This document shows, in pieces, positions 8,810 through 18,046 of a stretch of 64,000 bases of DNA. The notes under the pieces were generated by a model. That model was not told the DNA's origin, ran no database searches, and worked only from the letters and a program-made list of their open reading frames with translations. The stretch's first letter is position 1. Each line of letters begins with the position of its first letter. Both the position numbers and the translations under genes were made by a program. The DNA comes from Novosphingopyxis iocasae (GTDB lineage Bacteria > Pseudomonadota > Alphaproteobacteria > Sphingomonadales > Sphingomonadaceae). The DNA lies in the NCBI RefSeq assembly GCF_014334095.1, contig NZ_CP060495.1, positions 2,604,501-2,668,500 of the forward strand, read 5' to 3'.

Positions 8810-9019
8810 CTCAAAACTCCTGCGCATGGTCCATTACCTTAGGGTCGCACCGCTTGCCGGGCAAGCGAGCGGATAAGGCACGGCGAAGAGTCTCATTTTG
8901 TTCATGGTCAGCACAGAAACGCGTCGATATGGTCCGCCCTCTTGGAGAGTCATGGTCCGCGCGAGAGATGGCAGGTTCGTCACTGACCCGCCGTCAGGAA
9001 AGCGGGGGGAGAAATTGTT

Positions 9020-10495
9020 ATGCGTAAACAGATCGGCGCCTTGGCTGGTATCATCACCGTCCTGACATCCTGCGGTGGGGGCGGTAGCGATTCCGGCGGC
9101 AACATTGCCACCGTACCACCCTCCGCCCCAACCCCGGCCCCGCCGCCGCCAACCTCGACGGCGGGCTGTTCGGTCACCGAGCGCCAAAACTGGGTCGCAG
9201 GCGAGATGGATACTTATTATCTGTTTCCTGATTTGCTGCCGGCCAACCGGAATCCTGCCGGCTATTCGACGGTCCAGGATTATATTGATTACCTGACCGC
9301 TACTGCCCGTGCGCAGGGGAAAGACCGGTACTTCACTCACATTACCTCGATCGCGGAGGAGAACGCTTATTATCAGAGCGGGTCGAACGCCGGCATCGGC
9401 GTGCGTCTCGCCTTGGCACCAGATTCGCGCCTCTACGTCCTTGAGTCGTTTGAAAGCGCGCCAGCTTATGCCGCCGGGATGGATCGTGGAACGGAAATTG
9501 TCGCGATCGGTACCACAAGTTCCAATCTGCGCAACGTAGCTGACATTTACGCGACGGAAGGAGACGCGGGGATCAATAACGCGCTTGGCCCGAGTGAGGC
9601 AGGGGTCAGCCGTTATTATCGCATCCGGAAAACGGATGGACCAGAGACTGTCGTGCAAGTCACGAAGTCAGAGTACAGTCTGAAAGCAGTTTCATCACGC
9701 TATGGCGCGAAGATCATTAACGATGGCGGTCGCAAGGTAGCCTATGTTAATTTGCGAACGTTCATCGAGAACGCCGAGCAGCCGCTCACCGAGGCTTTTG
9801 CGGAATTCCGCAGTCAGGGCATCAACGACATCGTGGTCGATCTTCGATATAATGGCGGTGGCCTGATTTTTGTTGCTGAAACTTTTGGAAATTTGTTGGG
9901 TGGTGGACGCAGTGGATCTGACGTCTTCACTTACACGACATATCGCGCCAGCCTGTCGAACAACAATCAACAAACAAACTTCAAGCCGCAACCTCAATCG
10001 ATCGCGCCCATGAAAATTGCCTTTATCGGCCGGGGTGGCACCGCGTCTGCGAGCGAGCTGCTGATGAATTCGTTCATCCCTTATCTCGGGACAAATGCTG
10101 CGCTAATCGGCACGAACACTTACGGTAAGCCGGTGGGGCAGATCGCGCGTGACAGGCCGCAATGCGACGATCGATTGCGTGTAGTGGCGCTGCGCACGGA
10201 AAATGCCGACCGACAAGGCGATTACTACAATGGTCTTGCCAATGTGATGAAGACAACTTGCGTCGCAGCTGACGATATCAGCTTTCAGATGGGTGATCCG
10301 CGTGAAGCGTCAACCAAGCAGGCACTGGATTTCCTTGCGGGCCGGGTGACCTGTACGCCGATCAGCACGGCGTCGACATCGCGTGCGGGTACGACAACGC
10401 TTGGAGGCACTCAGCAAGTCGCGCTCGGTCAGATGAAGCTGCTCACTCCGCGAATGCCCAGCGCGCCGCAGCGCGAAACACCTGGTTTGTACTAA
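9020..10495 (+). CDS. S41-family peptidase, lipoprotein
   Basis: C-terminal-processing-type serine protease anchored in the envelope. The 491-aa protein has a lipoprotein signal (lipobox LTSC, Cys18), a Gly/Pro-rich spacer (about 19-48), a PDZ-like region (about 125-215) and the S41 catalytic core. The probable nucleophile is Ser345 in GGTASASELL, with Lys370 in NTYGKPVGQ, 25 residues apart as in Tsp. Unlike classic CtpA it has several Cys (50 and two or three in the C-terminal half) that could form disulfides. Downstream is a bidirectional terminator. The substrate is unknown. Confidence 0.88.
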   Translation: MRKQIGALAGIITVLTSCGGGGSDSGGNIATVPPSAPTPAPPPPTSTAGCSVTERQNWVAGEMDTYYLFPDLLPANRNPAGYSTVQDYIDYLTATARAQGKDRYFTHITSIAEENAYYQSGSNAGIGVRLALAPDSRLYVLESFESAPAYAAGMDRGTEIVAIGTTSSNLRNVADIYATEGDAGINNALGPSEAGVSRYYRIRKTDGPETVVQVTKSEYSLKAVSSRYGAKIINDGGRKVAYVNLRTFIENAEQPLTEAFAEFRSQGINDIVVDLRYNGGGLIFVAETFGNLLGGGRSGSDVFTYTTYRASLSNNNQQTNFKPQPQSIAPMKIAFIGRGGTASASELLMNSFIPYLGTNAALIGTNTYGKPVGQIARDRPQCDDRLRVVALRTENADRQGDYYNGLANVMKTTCVAADDISFQMGDPREASTKQALDFLAGRVTCTPISTASTSRAGTTTLGGTQQVALGQMKLLTPRMPSAPQRETPGLY

Positions 10496-10525
10496 AAAAA
10501 GGCCGCGACGAAGCGCGGCCTTTCC
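10494..10525. terminator. Bidirectional intrinsic terminator
   Basis: GGCCGCG (10501-10507) and CGCGGCC (10514-10520) form a perfect 7-bp stem with a 6-nt loop, flanked by seven A on the left and TTTCC on the right. Read leftwards it has a T7 tract, so it best ends the minus-strand gene at 10548-10787; read rightwards it can also end the S41 peptidase transcript. Confidence 0.85.
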
Positions 10526-10547
10526 AATTCTATAATCGCAAAGCCTA

Positions 10548-10787
10548 TCAGGGGCTGACAGGCGGGCTATCGTTGTCGCCATCTACAGCAAGATAGATAC
10601 CGCCAGCGATGATCGCTGCGAAAAGGATGAGGCCGATCGTCGAACCCGGCGCGCTGAGTTCAGAAACTTCACTCGTAGCTGCACCAGAGCGCTGAACGGA
10701 AAGTGCGTCAGCAGAAGTGCTGGCAGCAAGCACCGGCGTTGCGACCATGGAAGCGGCGGCAGCCGCGGCAAGTATGAATTTGGACAT
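10548..10787 (-). CDS. Small membrane protein with signal peptide
   Basis: A 79-aa protein of unknown function. An Ala-rich signal peptide (MSKFILAAAAAASMVATPV, cleavage after LAA) is followed by a Ser/Ala-rich stretch, one transmembrane helix (IGLILFAAIIAGGIYLAV) and a short acidic tail DGDNDSPPVSP. GAGGAG lies 6 nt before the ATG at 10787, which rules out the longer frame from 10820. The gene ends at the strong terminator at 10494-10525. Small proteins of this design are frequent in sphingomonads, but no role is known to me. Confidence 0.7.
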   Translation of the reverse strand: MSKFILAAAAAASMVATPVLAASTSADALSVQRSGAATSEVSELSAPGSTIGLILFAAIIAGGIYLAVDGDNDSPPVSP

Positions 10788-10989
10788 AGTTACTCCTCGG
10801 GAGAGTTGGGACGATTGCATTCAAAACTCTAACGCACCGTTGTTTGGCTTGGTTGCGTCTACTTAGAGTTAATTTTCAAAATACCCGAACTATCGTTGAA
10901 ATTGCGCTGAGCCGAGCCCTGCAGTCGACGAAACTTGCCATCCAATGCACCGCTATGGATTTGCGCATTACTAGTTCTGGAGATGTGAA

Positions 10990-11063
10990 TGGATCCCCCG
11001 CGAGGACTCGAACCTCGATTGACGGAGTCAGAGTCCGCTCTCTTACCATTAGAGGACAGGGGA
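10990..11063 (-). tRNA. tRNA-Gln (anticodon CTG)
   Basis: A full cloverleaf can be drawn on the minus strand: acceptor stem TCCCCTG/CGGGGGA, D stem CTCT/AGAG, anticodon stem GCGGA/TCCGT with loop CTCTGAC giving anticodon CTG, a 4-nt variable loop, and T stem CGAGG/CCTCG with loop TTCGAGT. The 3' CCA is encoded. It reads CAG codons. The nearest genes are on both sides in other orientations, so it is a stand-alone tRNA gene. Confidence 0.95.
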
Positions 11064-11226
11064 ATAGGGTGGGCCGAATAGAATCGAGCCGGGGCCGAGT
11101 CAAGCCTCGTGAGCGTCGAAATCGACATCCTCAGGGCGGCGGCTTGTTTGTCCGTCCGATTCGGCATAGACTTGGCGCCAGGTTCCGGCGGCATCTGCCG
11201 TTCGGCGAGAAAAAAGTAGATACGGC

Positions 11227-12324
11227 ATGGGCGAAGCTATGACGCCCGCGCCGCAAACCGGTCGCGTGGAAAAAAAGGGTCGCAGGGCCAAGCGCGGCGG
11301 TGCGGACGCAGGGAAAACCAAAGGCGGTGCAAGGCGCGCCGCATCGACATCGCGTTGGCCGGCCCGGCGGGCCTATGCCGCGCTGGATCTGGGCACGAAC
11401 AATTGTAGGCTGCTGATCGCCAAGCCATCCGCGGATGGCTTCGTGGTGATCGACGCTTTTTCGCGCGTGGTACGCCTCGGCGAGGGGCTGGCCTCGTCCG
11501 GCGTGCTAAGCGACGCGGCGATCGAGCGGGCATTGAGCGCGCTGAGCGTGTGCTCCGAAAAACTGCGGCGCCGCAATGTCACGCTCGCGCGGTCGGTGGC
11601 TACTGAGGCCTGCAGACGTGCCTCCAACGGCCAGAACTTCATCGATCGGGTTCAGGAAGAAACCGGCATCCGGCTCGATATTATCACCGCGCAGGAAGAG
11701 GCGCGTCTAGCGGTGCTCGGCTGCCATGTGCTGCTCGAGCCCGGCGAAGGCCCGGCGCTCATTTTCGACATCGGGGGCGGCTCGACCGAACTCGTGCTGG
11801 TATCGACCGAAAGCCCGGTGCCGGAAATCATGGATTGGAAAAGCGCGCCCTGGGGTGTGGTTTCGCTCTATGAAAGTGAGATGCCGAACGAGCCGACCCG
11901 CGAAGGGCGCCTCGCCGCTTATGAGCGGATGAAAGCGCGCGTGAGGGAAAGTTTTGCCGATTTTGCGGCTCGGCTTCCCAAGGGAGGCAATCACCGTCTG
12001 CTCGGTACCTCCGGTACGGTGACGACGCTCGCCAGCCTGCATCTCGAGCTGCCGAGCTATGACCGCAACAAGATCGACGGTCTTATCGTCCCGTCCGAAT
12101 CGCTACAGCAGATTTGTACGCGCCTTTCCGGTATGTCTCCGGAAGAGCGCGCGAAGCTGGCCTGCATTGGGCGTGAGCGTGCCGATCTTGTGGTGGCAGG
12201 CTGTGCGATCCTGGAGACTATATTGGAAATCTGGCCCACTGCACGGCTCGGGGTGGCGGATAGGGGCATTCGCGAAGGCATCCTGCGCACATTGATGGCC
12301 GGCGAGACGAACCGTCCGTCATGA
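11227..12324 (+). CDS. Ppx/GppA phosphatase family protein
   Basis: Exopolyphosphatase or guanosine pentaphosphate phosphohydrolase of the ASKHA fold. The 365-aa protein has a Lys/Arg/Ala-rich N-terminal extension of about 48 residues, then the phosphate-binding motifs AALDLGTNNCRLLIA and IFDIGGGSTELVLV, and LLGTSGTVTTLASLHL. It lacks the C-terminal HD domain of E. coli Ppx, as is usual for the short alphaproteobacterial form. Polyphosphate or (p)ppGpp turnover is the known family role; which one applies cannot be told. The stop overlaps the start of rlmE by 4 bp (ATGA), a pairing seen in related genomes. Confidence 0.9.
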   Translation: MGEAMTPAPQTGRVEKKGRRAKRGGADAGKTKGGARRAASTSRWPARRAYAALDLGTNNCRLLIAKPSADGFVVIDAFSRVVRLGEGLASSGVLSDAAIERALSALSVCSEKLRRRNVTLARSVATEACRRASNGQNFIDRVQEETGIRLDIITAQEEARLAVLGCHVLLEPGEGPALIFDIGGGSTELVLVSTESPVPEIMDWKSAPWGVVSLYESEMPNEPTREGRLAAYERMKARVRESFADFAARLPKGGNHRLLGTSGTVTTLASLHLELPSYDRNKIDGLIVPSESLQQICTRLSGMSPEERAKLACIGRERADLVVAGCAILETILEIWPTARLGVADRGIREGILRTLMAGETNRPS

Positions 12325-12962
12325 CCAAGGAACGCGTCCGTACCGCCCGCAAGCGCAGCGCCCAATCGACCCGCTGGCTGCAACGCCAGCTCGACGATCC
12401 TTATGTGAAGCGCGCAAAAGCCGAGGGCTATCGCAGCCGGGCGGCCTATAAGCTTATCGAACTGGACGAAAAGTTCGCCCTGCTGAAGGGCGCGCGCCGC
12501 GTGGTCGATCTGGGTATCGCGCCGGGCGGCTGGGCACAGGTGATCCGCAAGCACCATCCCAAGGCAGCGATCGTCGGCATCGATCTGTTACCGGTCGATC
12601 CGATTGAAGGCGTCACGCTGTTCGAAATGGATTTCATGGATGACGCCGCGCCAGGCCTGCTGATCGACGCCCTGGGCGGTCCGCCCGACCTCGTCATCAG
12701 CGACATGGCGGCCAACACCACCGGCCACAAGCAGACCGATCACCTGCGTACGATGGGCCTGGTGGAAGCGGCGGCGGAGTTCGCGATCGAAAATCTGGAG
12801 CCGGGCGGCTCGTTTCTATCCAAATCCTTTGCCGGGGGATCGGATCAGACGTTGTTGACCGAGCTGAAGCGGAATTTCATGTCCGTCAAACACGCAAAGC
12901 CACCCGCCAGCCGCAAGGGCTCCGTCGAATGGTATGTTGTCGCGAAAGGCCGAAAGAGCTGA
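12321..12962 (+). CDS. rlmE: 23S rRNA 2'-O-methyltransferase RlmE (FtsJ/RrmJ)
   Basis: Methylates the ribose of U2552 in the A loop of 23S rRNA during late 50S assembly, using SAM. The 213-aa protein has the K-D-K-E tetrad of the family: Lys in SRAAYKLIEL, Asp in VISDMAANTT, Lys in GGSFLSKSFAGG and Glu in KGSVEWYVVAKG. The SAM motif is VVDLGIAPGGWAQVI. Translationally coupled to the Ppx/GppA gene by a 4-bp overlap and convergent with the DsbA-like gene downstream. Confidence 0.95.
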   Translation: MTKERVRTARKRSAQSTRWLQRQLDDPYVKRAKAEGYRSRAAYKLIELDEKFALLKGARRVVDLGIAPGGWAQVIRKHHPKAAIVGIDLLPVDPIEGVTLFEMDFMDDAAPGLLIDALGGPPDLVISDMAANTTGHKQTDHLRTMGLVEAAAEFAIENLEPGGSFLSKSFAGGSDQTLLTELKRNFMSVKHAKPPASRKGSVEWYVVAKGRKS

Positions 12963-12980
12963 GGCCTTGAACGGCTCGCA

Positions 12981-13793
12981 TCAGGAGGGGCTTGTGATTG
13001 CCTCGTTCAGCGCGTCATAGCCCACAGCGCCTTCCAGCACGTGATCGCCGGTCACCCAGGTCGGCGTACCGTTGAACCCGACGCTCTGGGCGAGCTGGAA
13101 GTTCTTCTGCAGCTCCTGCGTCACCGCGTCTGATCCCGCGACCTTTTGTGCCCGCGCCATATCAAGCCCGGCCGCCTGCGCCGCTGCGGCGATGTTCTGA
13201 TCCGTGGGTTTGCCGGCGGCGAACATCGCGTCGTGGAACGCGCGATATTTGCCCTGTTCGGCAGCCGCCAGCGCCATGCGCGCCGCTTTCTGGCTGCCTT
13301 CTCCGAGGATCGGAAACTCCCGGAAGACAACCTTCACGTCGTTATTCTCTGCGATAATGCGGTTGAGGTCCGGCAGGCTCGCCCGGCAAAAGCCGCAGGC
13401 ATAATCAAAGAATTCGACGAGCACCTGACTGCCGTTCGGATTGCCGGCGACCGCGCCGGGGAAGGGGGTTTCGATGGCCGAGCGGCTCCCTGCGAGTCGA
13501 CCCTGCGTATCGCGCTTCTGCAGCACGTCGACCGCCTCTGGAATGATCTCCGGATGGGTCAGGATATATTCGCGCACGATGGCTTCCATCGCCCGGCGCT
13601 CGTTCTGGCTGATATTGGCGGTTCGCACGGCGCTGTCCGCTGCAGCCACCGGATCGGAGTTGTCGCTGGCAGAAGCTGACCGCGCATCGGCGGAAAATGT
13701 CAGATAAAGCGCCGCTGCCAAAGCCAGAAGGCAACCGCCCAGCATGACGTAGAGCAGAGGATTACGCGTTGCGGGCTTGGCACTGTTGATCAT
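12981..13793 (-). CDS. DsbA-family thiol:disulfide oxidoreductase, membrane-anchored
   Basis: A 270-aa thioredoxin-fold protein with an N-terminal membrane segment (about residues 12-33), so the catalytic domain faces the periplasm. The active site is Cys133-Gly-Phe-Cys136 in FFDYACGFCRASL, and the cis-Pro loop is GFNGTPTWVTG. A helical stretch (about 62-95) precedes the domain, as in the DsbA/BdbD-like proteins of Alphaproteobacteria that often act as isomerase or chaperone-like oxidoreductases. The next minus-strand gene upstream is the M48 protease, also a protein-quality factor of the envelope, but the 43-bp gap holds no clear coupling. Confidence 0.9.
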   Translation of the reverse strand: MINSAKPATRNPLLYVMLGGCLLALAAALYLTFSADARSASASDNSDPVAAADSAVRTANISQNERRAMEAIVREYILTHPEIIPEAVDVLQKRDTQGRLAGSRSAIETPFPGAVAGNPNGSQVLVEFFDYACGFCRASLPDLNRIIAENNDVKVVFREFPILGEGSQKAARMALAAAEQGKYRAFHDAMFAAGKPTDQNIAAAAQAAGLDMARAQKVAGSDAVTQELQKNFQLAQSVGFNGTPTWVTGDHVLEGAVGYDALNEAITSPS

Positions 13794-13836
13794 GCGGACA
13801 TATCCTATCAGGCGCGGACCGGCTGTCCAGCGCGGC

Positions 13837-15189
13837 TCAGCGGCGACGCTTCTTGTCGTCTTCCAACTGGGCCTCGGCGATCAGGCGAATGTCTTGCGCG
13901 CGAAGCCAGTCCGGCGTGTAATCCGGCAGACCATTCATCGCCCGGTCCGAATGGCGCAGCGCCAGATCGGGTGAGCCGGTCATCAGATCACGCTCCGCGC
14001 TGGCGAGCGCGGCCCGCGCTTCGTCGCCGCGTTGTTCGTACACCACGCCCAGCTGGTACCAGGCGAAAGGATTGCGATTGTCCCGCACCACAGCGGATTT
14101 CAGCACATCCTCCGCTTCGGCCAGATTCTTTCGATCCTCGGTCGCTACCAGCGCATGACCGAGCAGCGCAGCGATCAGCGGGTTGTTGTCCGATCCCGCC
14201 ACCGCTTTACGCAGCGGGCCGAGGGCTTCTGCCGGTTTGCCCGATTCGAGCAGGATCTGGCCGTAAAGCTCGTGAAAATAAGGATCGTCCGGATCGCTCG
14301 CGATCAGCTGCCGTGCTTCGGCTTCGGCCTTTTGGGGATAGGCGGCTTTATGCCAGGCGTAAGCACGCGCATAATGGGCGGAAACGCTCTGATCGCTTTC
14401 CGGATAGTCGCGCTGAGTCTCCTCGGGCCGTGCCATATAGCCTTCGAGCTTGGCCTTCACGCGCTGGAAATCGCGCTCCCATTTCGGATTGAGCGGCGTT
14501 TCCCAGGCCGGGTCCTTTTCGTAAATATCCTTCAGAAACTGGATACGATTGCCGGACAGCGGGTGGCTGCGAACGAATTCGGAATCGTCATCCTGCGGCA
14601 CGCCGATACGGAATTCGTAGCTCTGCAGCTTTTTGAAAAAGTCGATTGAGCCGCGCCCGCTGATACCGGCTTTGGACAGATATTCCGCGCCGCTCGAGTC
14701 GGCGACGGTTTCCTGAACGCGGGTATAGGCGAGAAACTTGCCCATTGCCGCCCGCTGTCCGGCCATCATGATGCCCATTCCTGCATCGCCCGCTCCGGCA
14801 AGCGTGGCTAGCGCGCCGAGCAGGAGTGAGCCGATGGAGATGCCGGTTGCGGTGCTGGCACCGTCGCCGATGCGCATCGCATGGCCGCCGACGACATGAC
14901 CCAACTCGTGTGCGATGACGCCCTGAACTTCATTCGCGGTATCGGCTTCGGCAATCAGGCCGGCATTGATATACACCGTCTGTCCGCCCGCGGTGAACGC
15001 ATTGATGGATTGGTCGCCGACCAGCAGAATCTCGACATTGGCGGGCTTCAGGCCTGCTCCGCGAATGATCGGTTCGCTGATTTCCCTGAAAAACGCCTCG
15101 GTTTCGGCGTCGCGCAGCACGCTTTGCGCCGCCGCGGGGCGGATCGCGATAACCAGGGACAGGAGTAACGCGAGCGCGATGCGAGCCAT
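13837..15189 (-). CDS. M48-family metalloprotease with TPR domain (BepA-like)
   Basis: Periplasmic zinc protease-chaperone, related to BepA/YfgC, which assists or degrades outer-membrane proteins. The 450-aa protein has a signal peptide (MARIALALLLSLVIAIRPAA, cleaved near AQS), the zinc motif HELGH (His94, Glu95, His98) and a third-ligand region VQETVADSSGAEYL. The C-terminal half has TPR-like helices (YARAYAWHKAAYPQ, LYGQILLESGKPAEALG). The reading frame is open far upstream to 15675 inside rne, but the signal peptide fixes the start at 15189. Confidence 0.9.
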   Translation of the reverse strand: MARIALALLLSLVIAIRPAAAQSVLRDAETEAFFREISEPIIRGAGLKPANVEILLVGDQSINAFTAGGQTVYINAGLIAEADTANEVQGVIAHELGHVVGGHAMRIGDGASTATGISIGSLLLGALATLAGAGDAGMGIMMAGQRAAMGKFLAYTRVQETVADSSGAEYLSKAGISGRGSIDFFKKLQSYEFRIGVPQDDDSEFVRSHPLSGNRIQFLKDIYEKDPAWETPLNPKWERDFQRVKAKLEGYMARPEETQRDYPESDQSVSAHYARAYAWHKAAYPQKAEAEARQLIASDPDDPYFHELYGQILLESGKPAEALGPLRKAVAGSDNNPLIAALLGHALVATEDRKNLAEAEDVLKSAVVRDNRNPFAWYQLGVVYEQRGDEARAALASAERDLMTGSPDLALRHSDRAMNGLPDYTPDWLRAQDIRLIAEAQLEDDKKRRR

Positions 15190-15289
15190 GACGGAAGTCC
15201 TGGCGGTCAAGCCCTGAATGCCAAATGAAGCGCGCGGCGAACCGGTCATGAACCGGATCATCGCCGCGCGCTTCTTACAGGTCAACCGA

Positions 15290-18046
15290 TCAACCGAAAG
15301 TACGCTGCCACCAGCCGCGCCGTGGCGGGCCGTCATCCGCCTTGCTCTCCGTCTCGGATGAAGACGCGTCAGTGCCCTCAACTTCGGTTTCGGCACGCGA
15401 CTTTTCGCTGCCAGCGTCGCCGGCTTCGGCCGGGGCCTTTTCCTTATGCTCGACGGCTTCGATGGCCGGTTCGGGCGCGTCGGTAGCTTCGGCCTTTTTG
15501 GCACGTGAGCGACGCTTCGGCTTCGCAGCTCCGGCTTCCTCGGCAGGCGCGTCGTCCGTCTTCTCGCTATCCGCCTTTTTGGCGCGCGAGCGACGCTTGG
15601 GCTTCGGCTTTTCCTCGAACTTCCCATCTTCGGCAGCATCCGACTTTTCGGAGCTCCCGTCCTTCTCGGCTGCACCGTCTTCGCTCTTGGCTTCCTCGGT
15701 CGCTTTGGCCTTGGTAGAGCGGCGACGTGTGCGCTTCTTCGGCGCCTCGTCTTCGGACTTCACATCCTGCGCATCCGCCTCGTCGGACTTATCGTCCTTG
15801 GCCTCGCTAGCGTCGCTGCTGTCATCGCCCTGCTCGGCAGTCTTGCGACGGCGTCCACGGCGGGCCTTGGGCTTGGCCTCCTCTTCTGTGCCAGCGGCTT
15901 CGGCGGCGTTTTCAGAAGCAGCGGTTTCGGGCTCGTCCTTCGCGGAGGAACCGTCGACGGCCTGGCCTTCAGCACCCTGCTCGCCATTTTCGTCCTCGCG
16001 CTTGCGACCGCGGCCGCCACGGCGTCCACGACGGCGCCGCTTGCGCTTGGGCTTGCCGTCCTCGTCCTCCTCGGAGCGCTCCTCGCGATCGCGATTGCGC
16101 TGTTGACGGCGGGGACGCTCTTCGGCCTCCTCCTCGTCGTCATCGCGCTCGTCGATCACGTCTTCGGCGATGTCTTCCTCGTCGATGATCGGTTCGAAGG
16201 CGACCTGCTTTTCGGGTTTACCGCCCGAACTACTGACGGTCATCTTCGCGCCTTCAGCCTCGCTGTTGGGCAGGATCTCGATCGAGACGCCGTAGCGCTC
16301 TTCGATTTCGGCGAGCTCCGCGCGTTTGGCGTTGAGCACGTAGATCGTGGCTTCCTGGCTGGCACGCAGCGCGATTTCGCGGCCCTTGCCCTTGGCGGCT
16401 TCCTCCTCGATGTGGCGCAGCGCGGTGAGGCCGGCGGACGATGCGGTGCGCACCAGCCCGGTTCCTTCGCAATGCGGACATTCGCGGGTCGAAGCCTCGA
16501 GCACGCCGGTGCGCAGGCGCTGGCGGCTCATTTCCATCAGGCCGAAGCTGGAAATCCGACCGACCTGGATGCGCGCCCGGTCGTTCTTGAGCGATTCCTT
16601 GAGGCACCGCTCAACCTTCCGGCTGTTGCTATGCTTCTCCATGTCGATGAAGTCGATCACGACGAGACCGGCCATGTCGCGCAGGCGCAGCTGACGTGCG
16701 ATTTCTTTCGCCGCTTCCATGTTGGTGGACAGCGCGGTCTGCTCGATCCCGTGCTCCTTGGTGGAGCGCCCGGAGTTGATGTCGATCGACACCAACGCCT
16801 CGGTCGGGTTGATGACGATATAGCCGCCCGATTTCAGCTGCACGACCGGATTGTACATCGCGGACAGCTGGTCTTCCACGCCGTGGCGCTGGAACAGCGG
16901 CACCGGATCGGCATATTGCTTCACTTTGCGCGCATGGCTCGGCATCAGCAGTTTCATGAAGGACTTGGCCGACTTGTAGCCATCCTCGCCCTCGACCATC
17001 ACTTCGTCGATCTCACGGCTGTAGATGTCGCGGATTGCACGCTTGATGAGCGCGCTGTCGGAATGGATGAGCGCGGGCGCGGAGCCCCTCAGCGTACGCT
17101 CGCGGATTTCGTCCCACAGGCGGGCGAGATAATCGAAGTCTCGCTTGATCTCCGGCTTGGTGCGCGAAAGACCCGCGGTGCGCACGATGCAGCCCATGCT
17201 GCGCGGCAGGTTCAGCTCATCGACGATAGACTTCAGGCGCTTGCGGTCCGAAGCGGACGAGATTTTGCGGCTGATGCCGCCACCGTGGGAGGTGTTGGGC
17301 ATCAGGACGCAGTAACGCCCGGCAAGCGACAGATAAGTGGTAAGGGCCGCACCCTTGTTGCCGCGTTCCTCCTTTACGACCTGGACAAGCAGCACCTGAC
17401 GGCGATGGATGACATCCTGGATTTTGTAGCGACGGCGTAGTTCCTGGCGCTTTGCACGCGCGGCGTCGCTAGCCTTGGCAGCTGACGAACGACCACCGCC
17501 CTTGCGGCCGCGCCCACGACCCCTGCCGCGCCCGCGACCATTGCCTTTATCGCCATGGTCGTCGTCGCCATCGTCAGAAGCATCTTCGCCATCGAGATCG
17601 GGCAATTCCCCTTCATCGACGTCGATCGTGTCGACCGAAGTGTCCTTGTCGACCTCAACCAGCTCCGGCTCATCAAGGCCGTTTTCATCGTCGCCCGAAT
17701 GCTCGTCGGCTTCGGCGTCCAGATCCTCGGCCTCGCGCGCTGCGGCTTCTTCCTCGGCGGCCTCTGCCTCCTCGGCGAGGAGGCGGTCGCGATCTTCCTT
17801 GGGGATCTGATAGTAATCAGGGTGGATTTCGGAAAAGGCCAGGAAGCCGTGGCGATTGCCGCCATAGTCGATAAACGCCGCTTGCAGCGACGGTTCGACC
17901 CGTGTGACCTTGGCTAGATAGATATTTCCCTTGAGCTGTTCGTGCTCTGCGGATTCGAAATCAAATTCCTCGATCCGGTTTCCTTTGACGACGGCGACAC
18001 GGGTCTCTTCCCGGTGGCGCGCGTCGATCAGCATACGCGTCGTCAT
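15290..18046 (-). CDS. rne: Ribonuclease E/G
   Basis: Endoribonuclease that starts mRNA decay and processes rRNA and tRNA. The 918-aa protein starts MTTRMLIDARHREETRVAVV, with GGAG 8 nt upstream of the ATG at 18046. The S1 domain is interrupted by a long acidic then Arg-Gly-rich insertion (about residues 89-206). The core has VSIDINSGRST, VIDFIDMEKHSNSRKVE and the zinc-link CPHCEGTG. The C-terminal 250 residues are a charged, disordered tail of alternating Lys/Arg/Glu/Ala clusters that would bind RNA and degradosome partners. Divergent from the amidase and mrcA, the usual alphaproteobacterial order. Confidence 0.97.
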   Translation of the reverse strand: MTTRMLIDARHREETRVAVVKGNRIEEFDFESAEHEQLKGNIYLAKVTRVEPSLQAAFIDYGGNRHGFLAFSEIHPDYYQIPKEDRDRLLAEEAEAAEEEAAAREAEDLDAEADEHSGDDENGLDEPELVEVDKDTSVDTIDVDEGELPDLDGEDASDDGDDDHGDKGNGRGRGRGRGRGRKGGGRSSAAKASDAARAKRQELRRRYKIQDVIHRRQVLLVQVVKEERGNKGAALTTYLSLAGRYCVLMPNTSHGGGISRKISSASDRKRLKSIVDELNLPRSMGCIVRTAGLSRTKPEIKRDFDYLARLWDEIRERTLRGSAPALIHSDSALIKRAIRDIYSREIDEVMVEGEDGYKSAKSFMKLLMPSHARKVKQYADPVPLFQRHGVEDQLSAMYNPVVQLKSGGYIVINPTEALVSIDINSGRSTKEHGIEQTALSTNMEAAKEIARQLRLRDMAGLVVIDFIDMEKHSNSRKVERCLKESLKNDRARIQVGRISSFGLMEMSRQRLRTGVLEASTRECPHCEGTGLVRTASSAGLTALRHIEEEAAKGKGREIALRASQEATIYVLNAKRAELAEIEERYGVSIEILPNSEAEGAKMTVSSSGGKPEKQVAFEPIIDEEDIAEDVIDERDDDEEEAEERPRRQQRNRDREERSEEDEDGKPKRKRRRRGRRGGRGRKREDENGEQGAEGQAVDGSSAKDEPETAASENAAEAAGTEEEAKPKARRGRRRKTAEQGDDSSDASEAKDDKSDEADAQDVKSEDEAPKKRTRRRSTKAKATEEAKSEDGAAEKDGSSEKSDAAEDGKFEEKPKPKRRSRAKKADSEKTDDAPAEEAGAAKPKRRSRAKKAEATDAPEPAIEAVEHKEKAPAEAGDAGSEKSRAETEVEGTDASSSETESKADDGPPRRGWWQRTFG

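Noticed and set aside
10836-10861. GCAAC-N17-CGTT on the minus strand before the small membrane protein
   Set aside because: The second G of GGAAC is changed, and this base is the most conserved, so I did not call an EcfG promoter.
16103-17440. 445-aa plus-strand ORF
   Set aside because: Antisense to rne; the high-GC codon pattern of the real gene keeps this frame open.
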